Shown here: positions 1 through 10,300 of the stretch, one piece after another | Layout of the letters: each line of letters starts with the position of its first letter | Position numbering within the stretch: the first letter of the stretch is position 1 | From: Verrucomicrobiia bacterium | GTDB lineage: Bacteria; Verrucomicrobiota; Verrucomicrobiia; Limisphaerales; DASXHY01 | DNA: 64,000 nt | Assembly (NCBI GenBank): GCA_035629175.1 | Contig: DASPIL010000076.1 | Coordinates: 104,642-168,641 of the forward strand | Reading direction: 5' to 3' | Made by a program: the position numbers and the translations under genes | The notes under the pieces: model-generated | What the model was told of the DNA's origin: nothing | Databases searched by the model: none | What the model saw: the letters and a program-made list of their open reading frames with translations, nothing else

Positions 1-3000
1 TTCTGGTGGGGCTCAAATTGGGGGGATTCAACACGGATACCGAATTCGCGGACACATGCGCTGAGCCTTGGGCTGAATCCTTACGACATCTACGCCGGCA
101 TCGACACGGAAGGCGGCGGCTATCACACCAGCGGAATCGACTGGAACAATCTTTTTCCCGAAGGCCAGCCGCATCGGCTGTCCCTCGGGATCTATCGCCC
201 CGAGTGGACCTTCAATGCGTCATCCGGATTTGCCGATTTCCAGGCGCGCGACAACCGCTATTGGATCGGTCCCAATGGCGATCCTTCCAATACGTCCAGC
301 GCCGAATCCTGGAAGGGCATTGCGCATTACATACCCGCGAATTCGCCAGTCACATCCCTGCCTTTCGTCACCAGCTTCAACACCGGAGTGGGAACCAACT
401 TCGTGGTAAATGGAGAATCCGTGATGAGCGGCCCATGGAACAATCTCAGCCTGCAGGACATCCTGCCGACATGGCGATGGCTGATTCGCAGCAGTGGCGC
501 GAAGCTGACGCCGACGCTCGATTGGAGTGATGCCTATCACGGCGGAACGGTCTTGCGCTTCAATGGCACGCTGAGCGCCACGAACCACGTCCTGCTGTAC
601 CAGGCGAGCCTGCCGGTGTCAGTCGATACGCAGCTGCGTGTGGCGTACAAGGCGGGCAGCATCGGGGCGAGTCGAATGGAACTGGGCGTCGCGTTCGAGG
701 ATAGTCCTGAGACGCACGAGTTTTTCCCTGTGCCTGCGACGACGAACACAGGCTGGAACCTGGCGCAAGTGAGTCTCGGCGCCCATGCGGCACGCAGGAT
801 CGCAGTGTTGTCGCTGCGGTTCGGCGCGGCGGTTTCGGTGCCGAATTATTCAATGAAGATCGGGCAGCTCGCTGTCTTTGACGGCGCAGTCACCACGCCC
901 GCGACGGTTTCGAATATCGCGATTGACCGCCAATACAATTTGGGCTGGACCAACTACGCGTTGCGGTTGAAGTGGGACCACGCGATCGATCCCGTTTATT
1001 ACTACAATATCTACCGCCGCAATCCGGACAACTCGCGCAGCTGGCTTTGGGCGACGCCAAACAACGTCGTTTACCTGCCGGCACTCACGCGCCGAAATAA
1101 TGAAGCGGTCACGGCGATTGAAGTGGAAACGGTGGGGCGGGATTTCGGCGTTTCAACTGCAACGTTCGATTTTGTCTGGATCGACCCCGAGACCGTGACG
1201 CTGACTGCATCCGACTCTGCGGGGATGTCGAGCTTTGACAACGGATTGAACTGGTCGGATGGATTGCAGCCCGCAGCAACCAATTTATATCTGGTCGGCG
1301 GCGGATTGAGCCTTCGCACGCCTGAAACAAATTCCAGCGTGACGTTTCAGGGTGGCGCTTTAGTCGTGACGAATGGCGGCGCATTGCGGCTCAAGGGCAC
1401 GTCGAACGGCAGCGTGACAACGATCGGGCAATCCCCGGGCGCGGGTCTTTTTCTTGCCAATGGAATCGTCAGCGATTGGGCGAATCGCCCACAGACTTTA
1501 TCGGGCTACATCAACTTGGGGGATGGCGGTGGTACATTCGAGCCGCAGTCCAGCACCCTGACGGTCGCGTCCGTGATCACCGGCAATGGCCCATTGATCG
1601 TGGATGGCCCGAGCGGCATCACGGGTGGGACCGTGGTGCTGGCTGGTGCAAACGCCTACAGCGGCCTCACTGTCTTGAATGCGGCGAACACGCTCCGGTT
1701 GTCGGAATCAGGCACGCTCGGATCCGGCGCGAGTTCATTGGTCTTCAGCAACAACGCGGATCGCGGTTTCGGCACGCTGGATCTCAACGGCCGCAACGCT
1801 GCGGTTAACCATCTGATCGGGCCTGGAGGCTGGATTCTGAACAACGGCGGTGGCAACGCAGTTCTCACAATCGGCGCGAGCAATGCAACAGGCGGACTTT
1901 TTACAGGCGTCATCACGGATCACACCATGGGTGATGGAACCATCGCGCTCAACAAGACCGGTTCAGGCCTCATGACGTTGGGTGGCGCGAGCAATGTTTT
2001 CGGCGGCGGGCTGAATGTGACGAGCGGCACGCTCATCATCAGCAATGCGTCATCGGTGGTTGTCGGCCACGGCGCGGGTTCGCTCGGCGTCGCTTCCGGA
2101 CCCGTGGCGGAAAGTTCCATGATTGGGTTGCTGGATGTCATCCACACCAAACACTTTGCTGTGGATGTGGATACAATCGCCGTCGGGACAACGACTGCCG
2201 CGGGAGGAAGCCCGGCCATCAACGGCGGTTTGAAGCTCGGAACGAACAGCGTGCTGAGAGCTGCGGAATCCATTGTGGTGGGTGACATGGACAATGCCTT
2301 CAACACGCTCGTCCAATCCGTCACGACCGCCCCGAACGGCGTCACGATCGTCAACACTCCGAACCTCACGATAGGCGGCAGCAAGGCGAGCGCGTCGTTC
2401 ACACTCGGCGCGGGTTCCTTGTTGCAGGCCGGCACCAGCAGTGATCGCACGAGCTTGCGCCTGGGTGTTTCGGCGGGTGGTGGAAGTGGCACGTACACGG
2501 GCAACTTCAATGCGGCCGCAGGCATTCTGAAGGCGTATCTGCGTCGCATCGAACTCGGATTCCTCAGCAACGGCAGCAGCGGCAACGAAAATGGATTGCT
2601 CACCATCAGCAGCAATCCATCGAATCACCTCGACATTGCGGGGTCCGGCATTCTGGTCACGATTGGCCGGTTCATCAGCGGCAGTGGCGCAGGCAAGGCG
2701 ACAGGAACGCTGACGATTGGCAACCTCGACGCAACCAGCGCGATCACTTCGACGGACAACAGCGCTGCCATTCTTCTCGGTGCGACTGCGAATTCATCGG
2801 GAACGTTGAATCTCAATGGAGGCACCCTGACCATCACGACTGCAGGGCCGGCAATCTCTGGCGGTGCGGGCACGAGCACGCTGCTCTTGAATGGCATCAC
2901 GCTGAAGCCTGGCGTCAACAGCTCCGCGTTCATCACCAACCTGACGACGGCGACTGTCGGTGTGAACGGCGTTACGTTCGACACTTCCGGATTCAACATC

Positions 3001-3831
3001 GTTGTCGCGCAAGCTCTCGGCAATGGAGGTGGCGGGGTTCGCAAGTTCGGAATGGGCATGCTGACCTTAACCCGTCCAAACGCCTATGTGGGACCAACGT
3101 TCATTGGTGAGGGAACGCTGGCGCTTGCAAATCTCGGAGCCATCGCCAGCAGTTCCGTCGTGGTGATTTCGAACGGGGCGGTGCTCGACGTAGCCGGGCG
3201 CGCGGATCAGATGCTCACCATCGGCACGGGCAAAACGTTGCGGGGCAGCGGCACCGTCGTCGGCCGCCTGACGGTTTCGTCGGGAGCGATTGTGCGGCCT
3301 GGCGATGCCATCGGAACCCTGACGGTTCACAGCAACATCAACATGAGCGGGACGGCCCTGTTGGAGTTGAATCGGACCAACGCGCCGAATGCCGATCAGA
3401 TGGTTTCACTCAGTGGATCCATTTCGGCTTCCGGCCCGATCAGCGTCGCGAACCTCGGCCCTGAGCTGGAACCCGGTGACACCTTTCTGCTGTTCAATGT
3501 GCCCATCACCGGAGTTCCTGCGCTCGACCTTCCCGCACTGCGCCCTGGCTTGGCATGGACGAATTTGCTCGGCGTAAACGGAACGATCGCTGTTGTGCAA
3601 ACCATGGCGACGACTCCGACGAACATACAAATGCGCGTGTCGGCCGCGGCGCTGACATTGTCGTGGCCGGCAGAACACATTGGCTGGCGGCTGCAGGTGC
3701 AGACAAATGCGTTGGGAGCGGGCCTGGGATCTCATTGGTACGATGTCTTCCAATCGAGTGCGACAAACCAGCTTATTCTGCCGCTCGCGATCGATGAAGG
3801 CTGGGTTCTATTTCGCCTCGTCAGGCCGTAA
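1..3831 (+). CDS. GH85 endo-beta-N-acetylglucosaminidase fused to autotransporter-type beta repeats (5' end missing)
   Basis: The frame is open from base 1, so the start lies outside the window; about 1276 residues are present. Residues about 30-160 match the C-terminal half of the GH85 barrel: NPYDIYAGID, a GGGYHT stretch, then FVTSFNTGVGTNF and WNNLSLQDILPTWRW. The jelly-roll module that follows GH85 barrels and a fibronectin-like segment (about residues 300-390) come next. GH85 enzymes cut the chitobiose core of N-glycans; the catalytic Asn/Glu region should lie upstream of the window. From about residue 400 the protein consists of Gly/Asn/Thr-rich beta repeats, including three copies close to the autotransporter-associated pattern (LxGAN-Y-SG-T-v--GTL). 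The tail SWPAEHIGW...FRLVRP resembles that of the protein at 11514. The repeats suggest surface display or secretion. Family call is firm; substrate is inferred. Confidence 0.85.
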   Translation, partial: FWWGSNWGDSTRIPNSRTHALSLGLNPYDIYAGIDTEGGGYHTSGIDWNNLFPEGQPHRLSLGIYRPEWTFNASSGFADFQARDNRYWIGPNGDPSNTSSAESWKGIAHYIPANSPVTSLPFVTSFNTGVGTNFVVNGESVMSGPWNNLSLQDILPTWRWLIRSSGAKLTPTLDWSDAYHGGTVLRFNGTLSATNHVLLYQASLPVSVDTQLRVAYKAGSIGASRMELGVAFEDSPETHEFFPVPATTNTGWNLAQVSLGAHAARRIAVLSLRFGAAVSVPNYSMKIGQLAVFDGAVTTPATVSNIAIDRQYNLGWTNYALRLKWDHAIDPVYYYNIYRRNPDNSRSWLWATPNNVVYLPALTRRNNEAVTAIEVETVGRDFGVSTATFDFVWIDPETVTLTASDSAGMSSFDNGLNWSDGLQPAATNLYLVGGGLSLRTPETNSSVTFQGGALVVTNGGALRLKGTSNGSVTTIGQSPGAGLFLANGIVSDWANRPQTLSGYINLGDGGGTFEPQSSTLTVASVITGNGPLIVDGPSGITGGTVVLAGANAYSGLTVLNAANTLRLSESGTLGSGASSLVFSNNADRGFGTLDLNGRNAAVNHLIGPGGWILNNGGGNAVLTIGASNATGGLFTGVITDHTMGDGTIALNKTGSGLMTLGGASNVFGGGLNVTSGTLIISNASSVVVGHGAGSLGVASGPVAESSMIGLLDVIHTKHFAVDVDTIAVGTTTAAGGSPAINGGLKLGTNSVLRAAESIVVGDMDNAFNTLVQSVTTAPNGVTIVNTPNLTIGGSKASASFTLGAGSLLQAGTSSDRTSLRLGVSAGGGSGTYTGNFNAAAGILKAYLRRIELGFLSNGSSGNENGLLTISSNPSNHLDIAGSGILVTIGRFISGSGAGKATGTLTIGNLDATSAITSTDNSAAILLGATANSSGTLNLNGGTLTITTAGPAISGGAGTSTLLLNGITLKPGVNSSAFITNLTTATVGVNGVTFDTSGFNIVVAQALGNGGGGVRKFGMGMLTLTRPNAYVGPTFIGEGTLALANLGAIASSSVVVISNGAVLDVAGRADQMLTIGTGKTLRGSGTVVGRLTVSSGAIVRPGDAIGTLTVHSNINMSGTALLELNRTNAPNADQMVSLSGSISASGPISVANLGPELEPGDTFLLFNVPITGVPALDLPALRPGLAWTNLLGVNGTIAVVQTMATTPTNIQMRVSAAALTLSWPAEHIGWRLQVQTNALGAGLGSHWYDVFQSSATNQLILPLAIDEGWVLFRLVRP

Positions 3832-3877
3832 CGCGGCGCCCCGATGACTCAAAGGGGATACAACAAACGAAAAGCTT

Positions 3878-6800
3878 ATGCGTAAACTGATGCTGTTGAT
3901 TTTGTTTCTGACCGCTGGCACTGCGATGGCCGCGTCGTTGTCGGTTGCAGGCCTGCGATGCGAATACCGCGAGAACCCGATTGGAATCGATACCCACGAG
4001 CCGCGACTCGCCTGGGTTCTTGAATCCAACAAGCGCGGCGTGCGGCAAACCGCGTATGAAATCCTCGTTGCGACGAGCGAGGATCAGCTGAAGCGGGACC
4101 GCGGTGACCTGTGGCAGACCGGGCGCGTGGAATCCGATAACTCCATCCAGGTCGTGTATGGCGGGAAGCGCCTTGGCAGCGGCGAGACCTGTTTTTGGAA
4201 GGTCCGTGTGTGGGATCAATCGGGAGCAGTGTCCCCGTGGAGCAAACCCGCCCGCTGGACCGCTGGGCTGTTCAATGCCGGTGATTGGCAGGCCCGCTGG
4301 ATAGGACTGGAACGCACTGCAAATCCAAACGACAGCGCAGCGGTCCTTCATCGCCTGCTGGATCTTGAAGGCTGTTCATGGATATGGCTGCACGGCACCC
4401 GACCCGGCGATCAACCTTCAGGCAAGGCTTGGTTTCGCAATACGTTTGACCTGCATCAGGGCGCGGTTAAGGCAGCGACATTCGTCCTCACTGCGGATGA
4501 TCGATTTCAACTGTTCGTCAACGGAAACGCAGTGGGATCGGAACATCGGAACTGGAAACAGCTCGCCAGCCGCGATGTGTCGTCTCACCTCAAACCCGGC
4601 CAGAATGTCCTCGCGATTGAAGCCGAAAATTTCGGAAACAATCCCGCGGGCTTGATTGGCAAGCTCGCGATTGTGTTTGCCAATGGCGCCACACAAACGA
4701 TTGCGATCGACGGAACATGGCAGAGCAGCAATGTCGCTGCGGCGGATTGGATTGGGGCAAGTTTTGCCGGCCCGGGATGGCAGTCCGCCTCCGAGGTCGC
4801 GGTTTATGGGGATTCGCAGTGGGGCCGGCTGGAGCGTAACGCGATGTACCCGGCTCCGTTTTTTCGCAAGCCATTTGCCGTCACGAAGCCACTTTCCCGT
4901 GCGATCGTTTTTGCATCCGCGCTGGGCGTTTATGAATTGCACTTGAACGGAAAACCCCTCGGGAACGATGTGCTGTCGCCGGGTTGGACCGATTTTTCGA
5001 AGCGGGTTCACTACCTCGGCTACGATGTCACTGAGCAAATCGCGCGCGGCGAGAACGTGATGGGGGCGATTCTCGGCGACGGCTGGTACGCCAGCTATCT
5101 GGCCTTCATAGGCCGGCGCAATTATTACGGCAGCGATCCGCGTTTGCTTGTGCAGTTGCAACTGGAGTATCGCGATGGAACCCGGGAGATCATTGGCACC
5201 GATGAGACGTGGCAGGGAGCTGTTGGCCCGATTCGCGAAGCGGATCTGTTGATGGGCTGCGTCTACGATGCGCGCGCAGAATTCAACGGGTGGAACCGCC
5301 GCGGATTTGCCGCGGAGGGTTGGCAGCCGGCAACAGTGGATTCAGCCGTAAAGGTGAACGTGATGGCGCATCCCGGCGAACCGATGCGGCGCACGCAGGA
5401 AATCCGTGCCAGGGCAGTAAGCGAACCGCGACCGGGGGTGTACGTCATTGACTTTGGCCAGAACCTTGTGGGTTGGGCCCGCGTCCGCCTGCATGGGAAG
5501 GAAGGGCAAAAGGTGGTCGTCCGGCACGCTGAGATGTTGAATCCGGATGGAACGCTGTACACGGCCAACCTGCGTTCGGCTGCTTCGACCGACACTTATA
5601 TTCTTTCCGGGAAAGGGCCCCGCGAATTCGATCCCATCTTTACCTTTCACGGATTTCAATACGTTGAAATTACGGGAATTGATTACCGCCCGGAGATATC
5701 CGACGTGACAGGCGTGGTGGTGCATTCTGATTTGCGTCGGACCGGCTGGTTTGAATGTTCGGAACCGCTGGTGAACAAGCTTGTGCTGAATTCAATCTGG
5801 GGTCAGCGCGGCAACTTCCTGGATGTTCCGACCGATTGCCCGCAACGCGACGAACGCGCGGGCTGGACGGGCGACGCGCAGGTGTTCATGAAGACCGCGT
5901 GCCTCAATCTGGACTCGCCTGCGTTCTACACAAAATGGCTGCGCGATCTCTGTGAAGATTCACAGCGCGCGGATGGCGCCTTTGGCGACGTCGCACCCCA
6001 CCTGAATGTTGTCGGCTTCGGCAATACCGGCTGGACCGACGCAGGCCCCGTCTGCGTGTGGCGCATGTTCGAGATGTACGGTGATATGCGGGTCCTGCGG
6101 GAACATTATGATGCACTCGTGCGGCACACGGATTACCTGGTCAATTCGAGTACCAATCTCGTGCGCGACACAGGCTCGTTCGGGGACTGGCTGCGGCTTG
6201 CCGGCCCGCAAAAATCCGATGCCATTGGAACGGCGTACTTCGCCTACAGCGTGCAGGTGATGACACGGATCGCCCGCACGCTTGGACGGCAGGCTGATGC
6301 CGAGAAATTTGAGAAGCTCGCCAATGACATTCGAGACGTTTTCGTAAAAAAGTTCGTCAAGGCAGATGGCCGCATCCTCGACAGCAGGAATGAAACGGGC
6401 CAGACGCTATATGCGCTGGCATTCGGGATTGATCTTTTGCCTGAAGATATGAAGAAGCGGGTTGCTGAACAGTTCGTTGGCAGCCTTGCAAAAGAGAACA
6501 ATCACATCGCCACAGGTTTTCTTGGAACGCCATTCATCCTGTTTGCCCTGCAGAAGGCAGGACATCCCGAGCTCGCATATCAACTCGTGTTGAACCGTAC
6601 GTATCCTGGATGGCTGCAACAGGTGCTCTGGGGCTCGACCACCATGTGGGAACGCTGGGATGGATGGAGGCCTGACAAGGGCTTCCAGGATCCCGGAATG
6701 AACTCGTTCAACCACTACTGGCTCGGGTGTGTGAGCGAATGGCTTTTTACTCAGGTGGCAGGCATCGACACAGCCGACGGCGGTTTTGGCAGAATTGTGA

Positions 6801-7117
6801 TTCGCCCCGAATTGGTGAAGCCCTCACAAGGATTCAATTGGGTGAAGTCCAAATACGTTTCAATCCGCGGACCCGTTGTCAGCCGCTGGAAACGGGAGGG
6901 CGATGCCTTCGAGCTCGAGGTTTCAATTCCTGCAAACAGCACGGCCTCAGTGCATGTCCCTGCAAGTGATGCAGCAGGAGTGACGGAAGGAGGAAAGCCG
7001 GCGACAGGATCTGCGGGAGTAAAGTTCATCAATATGGAAGCAGGGAAGGCTGTATTCGAAGTGGGATCCGGCTCGTATCGATTCCGTTCATCGGGGATGG
7101 AAAAATTAGGACTGTGA
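3878..7117 (+). CDS. alpha-L-rhamnosidase, GH78
   Basis: The 1079-residue product releases terminal alpha-L-rhamnose from plant or microbial polysaccharides. Residues 1-18 form a signal peptide (MRKLMLLILFLTAGTAMA). The N-terminal beta domain begins with the family opening LRCEYRENPIGID...PRLAWVLES, followed by the concanavalin-like domains. The (alpha/alpha)6 barrel carries the signature DVPTDCPQRDERAGWTGDAQ from about residue 649, which contains the acidic catalytic residues of the family. The C-terminus (GGKPATGSAGVKFINMEAGKAVFEVGSG region) is the usual GH78 beta domain. An extra beta module near residues 150-300, with a second W-x-A repeat, makes it longer than many homologues. It starts 46 bases after the GH85 gene on the same strand, so the two are probably co-transcribed. 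Family assignment is secure. Confidence 0.95.
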   Translation: MRKLMLLILFLTAGTAMAASLSVAGLRCEYRENPIGIDTHEPRLAWVLESNKRGVRQTAYEILVATSEDQLKRDRGDLWQTGRVESDNSIQVVYGGKRLGSGETCFWKVRVWDQSGAVSPWSKPARWTAGLFNAGDWQARWIGLERTANPNDSAAVLHRLLDLEGCSWIWLHGTRPGDQPSGKAWFRNTFDLHQGAVKAATFVLTADDRFQLFVNGNAVGSEHRNWKQLASRDVSSHLKPGQNVLAIEAENFGNNPAGLIGKLAIVFANGATQTIAIDGTWQSSNVAAADWIGASFAGPGWQSASEVAVYGDSQWGRLERNAMYPAPFFRKPFAVTKPLSRAIVFASALGVYELHLNGKPLGNDVLSPGWTDFSKRVHYLGYDVTEQIARGENVMGAILGDGWYASYLAFIGRRNYYGSDPRLLVQLQLEYRDGTREIIGTDETWQGAVGPIREADLLMGCVYDARAEFNGWNRRGFAAEGWQPATVDSAVKVNVMAHPGEPMRRTQEIRARAVSEPRPGVYVIDFGQNLVGWARVRLHGKEGQKVVVRHAEMLNPDGTLYTANLRSAASTDTYILSGKGPREFDPIFTFHGFQYVEITGIDYRPEISDVTGVVVHSDLRRTGWFECSEPLVNKLVLNSIWGQRGNFLDVPTDCPQRDERAGWTGDAQVFMKTACLNLDSPAFYTKWLRDLCEDSQRADGAFGDVAPHLNVVGFGNTGWTDAGPVCVWRMFEMYGDMRVLREHYDALVRHTDYLVNSSTNLVRDTGSFGDWLRLAGPQKSDAIGTAYFAYSVQVMTRIARTLGRQADAEKFEKLANDIRDVFVKKFVKADGRILDSRNETGQTLYALAFGIDLLPEDMKKRVAEQFVGSLAKENNHIATGFLGTPFILFALQKAGHPELAYQLVLNRTYPGWLQQVLWGSTTMWERWDGWRPDKGFQDPGMNSFNHYWLGCVSEWLFTQVAGIDTADGGFGRIVIRPELVKPSQGFNWVKSKYVSIRGPVVSRWKREGDAFELEVSIPANSTASVHVPASDAAGVTEGGKPATGSAGVKFINMEAGKAVFEVGSGSYRFRSSGMEKLGL

Positions 7118-7348
7118 TTTTGAGAAGCATCGAGGGCCAGTTTGCGGGCTGCTGTTTAGACTGGCCTCTCGGCACGCCCCGCCGCCGCGGATTTCGAATT
7201 GACGCGCATTGAAGTTCACCTTGCGCCCGCGACGCCTGCATTTCTCACCTTCAACACCGGCTCGCTTGGCGGCGCGATCTAGGATGTGATCCTTTGCCGT
7301 TGCAGGCCCGTTCCAGCCTTCGCTATTCTCTGTAGCGTGCCGCACTGT

Positions 7349-10300
7349 ATGTACCTCAAGTTTACATTCCTGCTGCTGGTCTTCAGCGCTGGCGTTTCGA
7401 ATCTGTATTCAGCGGAAGTTCTTGTCCGGACCGAAACCCCCGTGCGCAAGGTGGTTCGGCAATACGCACTGACGTCGGCGAACGACTTCCTGCAGCGCGA
7501 TCCTCAGGATTGGCGGCTCCTTGCATCAAATGATGGCGGCAGAACCTGGGCGACTCTTGACGTGCGCGCGGGTGAAGGTTTTTCCGAACGACATCAGCGC
7601 CGGGTCTTCAGCATCGCAAACACAAATGCCTTCAACCTCTACCGTTTGCAGATTGATCGGGTGCGCGAACCCAAGGCCGCGAATTCGGTTCAACTGGCGG
7701 AGCTCGAACTCATCGGAGAAGACGACAACGGAAGTTCCATGCCGATCCTCGCCGACGTAATCAGCGCGCAGGGCGACAACCCGCCGCTGGAAAGCGTGGC
7801 CCAACTGTTCGACGGGCAAGTCGAAACGAAATGGCTCGATCGACCCGCAAATCGTACAACGTGCGCGTCCTGGGTGCAGTGGCAGTACGTTCGGCCCGTG
7901 GGAATCACTGTGACAAACATCGCGCAGCTGGTTGCGCTGCGGGGGCGCGCCAGCGAAGGGTATGTCGCGCGTTTGGCCGTCGTATATGCGGGCGAAAGCA
8001 CGCGTTCTGGATTCGTTGAGCTGCTCGACAACACCGGCGCACTGGAAATTCCCGCGCCGCCTGAACTGCTTGCCTGCCGCCCTGCGCAACGTGTCACGAT
8101 CGACGCGATCACCGCGGTCGTGGAGGGAGAACCCAGTGTCACCCAGTGCCGCGTGCAGGTGGCGGACACGGCGATTCCAAAAGGCCCCCGCAAGGTGATT
8201 CTCGAGGAGCCGCTGGAAGAGGGTGAGAATTTCATCTGGGCGGAAGTGGAAGGCGAGATCCAGCGGGTTCAGGACAACAACGGAATTGTCTTCCTGGAGA
8301 TTGCCGACGGGGAACGACAGCTGCCAATTCGGCTGCGCCGCACTGCGATATTTGATCCATCGTTGCAGCCGGGGATTTCGATCCGCGCCCGCGGAATTGT
8401 TCGCGCCGGATTCGATGTGACGGGAAGGTGGGTGGCGTCCTCGTTGTGGGCCGCAGGTCCCGAGGCGATTGCACCGCTTGAAAATGAGGAAGCGTCGGCT
8501 CGTTCATCGAGTGTCATTACAAAACCGCGTCGTCAGCCTCTGCCAGGCATTACGCGCATCGGCGAGATCCGCGCATTGAGCCAGCAGGTCCTTGCCTCAC
8601 GCCCGCATGTAACCGTTCGGGGGGTGATCACGGGTTTGATTGGAGCATTTGTCCAGGATGACACGGGCGGAATTCAGGTGGCTTTCAAACCGGAAGACAG
8701 CCGGCGATTGCGCGAACTCGGACAGTATGTGGAGGTGGTTGGCTGGCTCGGATTGAGCGATGCGTCGACGCCGATTATCTCGGCAGATCGGGTCACAGTC
8801 CTTGGCCCCGGCCGCCTGCCCAACCCTGAACAACCGCATTGGGAATCGCTTGCCAGCGGCCGCGAAGACTCTGTCTGGGTGGAAATGCAGGGCGTTGTGC
8901 GGGCGACGGACGGGGCGCATTTGCTGACGAACTGCGATGGCCGGCAGGTAACGGCCAGCCTGGGTGCCGCGGCGGCGCCGTTGGTTAATCAGCTGGTGGA
9001 CGCATCGGTCCGAATCCGTGGAGTGGCAGTTGCAGCGCTGGACGATTGGGGTCGAATGCGCGGTGTGCATGTGCTGATCCCTTCGTTGGAATACCTGGAT
9101 GTGGAACGAAATCCTGATCCGCCATTCTCGCAGCCCGTTCAACCCGTTCGCAATCTCCTGAAGGCGGGCGGCGCAGGGACGCATGCGCATCGCGTGCGCG
9201 TCGCGGGTGTGCTCACGTTCCAGGACGGCCAGCGGCTGTTCCTGCAGGACGAAACCGGGGCTGCAATGGCGATTTTCAAACAGGAGGTGGCTCTCGACTC
9301 CAAATTCGGCCGATCGCAATGGTCCTTCTGGCGGACCCCCAGCACACCTGCCGCGCAGGGTCGCACAAAACGATTCATGCCCGGCGACCTTGTTGAAGTC
9401 GTTGGCTTCCAGGATTCCCACGGCTATTCGCCGGTGCTGACGGAAGCTCTGGTGCGGCGTGTCGGTTCCCGGGGTGATGTGGCAATCCGCGAGATCTCTG
9501 ACACGAGTTTCGTCGACTGGAAATTGGATGCCATGCTCGTTCGCCTTCAGGGTTCCCTCGTGGGGCAGCAGGTGCGAGGCGAGCAGGTGGTGCTGGAATT
9601 GGTTTCGCATGGGCGGACAGTCCAGGCATTCATGCCCGCTGGCTTCGGCGAACTCCAGAATCTCGCGGCCGGGTCGGGCCTGGAAATCACGGGCATCTGG
9701 CAAATGGATCCCGTGCCTTATGCGGAACTCGGACGCAGCGTCGGCGCGGTGCGCGTCCTCACGCGTTCGCCCGCGGATGTTCTCGTGCGCTCCCGGCCTT
9801 CGTGGTGGACAGTGCAGCGCGCGCTCACAGTCGTCGGGGGAATGGCTTTTGTCCTGGCAGCGGCGTCGGTCTGGATCACCCAGCTGCACCGAAAAGTTGA
9901 GGAGCGCACCGCGCAACTCGCCAGCGAGATTCACAAACGCGAACGAACGGAAAAGCAGCGGGCGCTTGAGGAGGAACGATCCCGGATTGCTCGCGACCTG
10001 CACGACGATCTGGGCGCAGCGCTGACGCAGATTCGGTTTTTGAGCGCCATCGAAAGCCGCGATGTGGCAGTGCCGAGTGGAACTCGTTCGCGGCTCGAGC
10101 AGGTCTCGGAAAAATCCCGGCAGCTGGTCGCTTCGCTCGATGAGATTGTGTGGGCCATCAATCCGGCAAATGACTCGCTGGCAAACCTCGCCAGTTATCT
10201 CTGCCATGTTGCCGTTGAGTTGTTTGCCACCACGCCAATCCGATGCCGGCTGGACGTGGAGGAATCGCTGCCGCCCCTTTCGTTGACGACCGAGGTGCGG

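Noticed and set aside
1920..2628. Long minus-strand frames inside the beta-repeat region
   Set aside because: Pro/Val-rich translations typical of antisense to Gly/Thr-rich repeats; no start signal.
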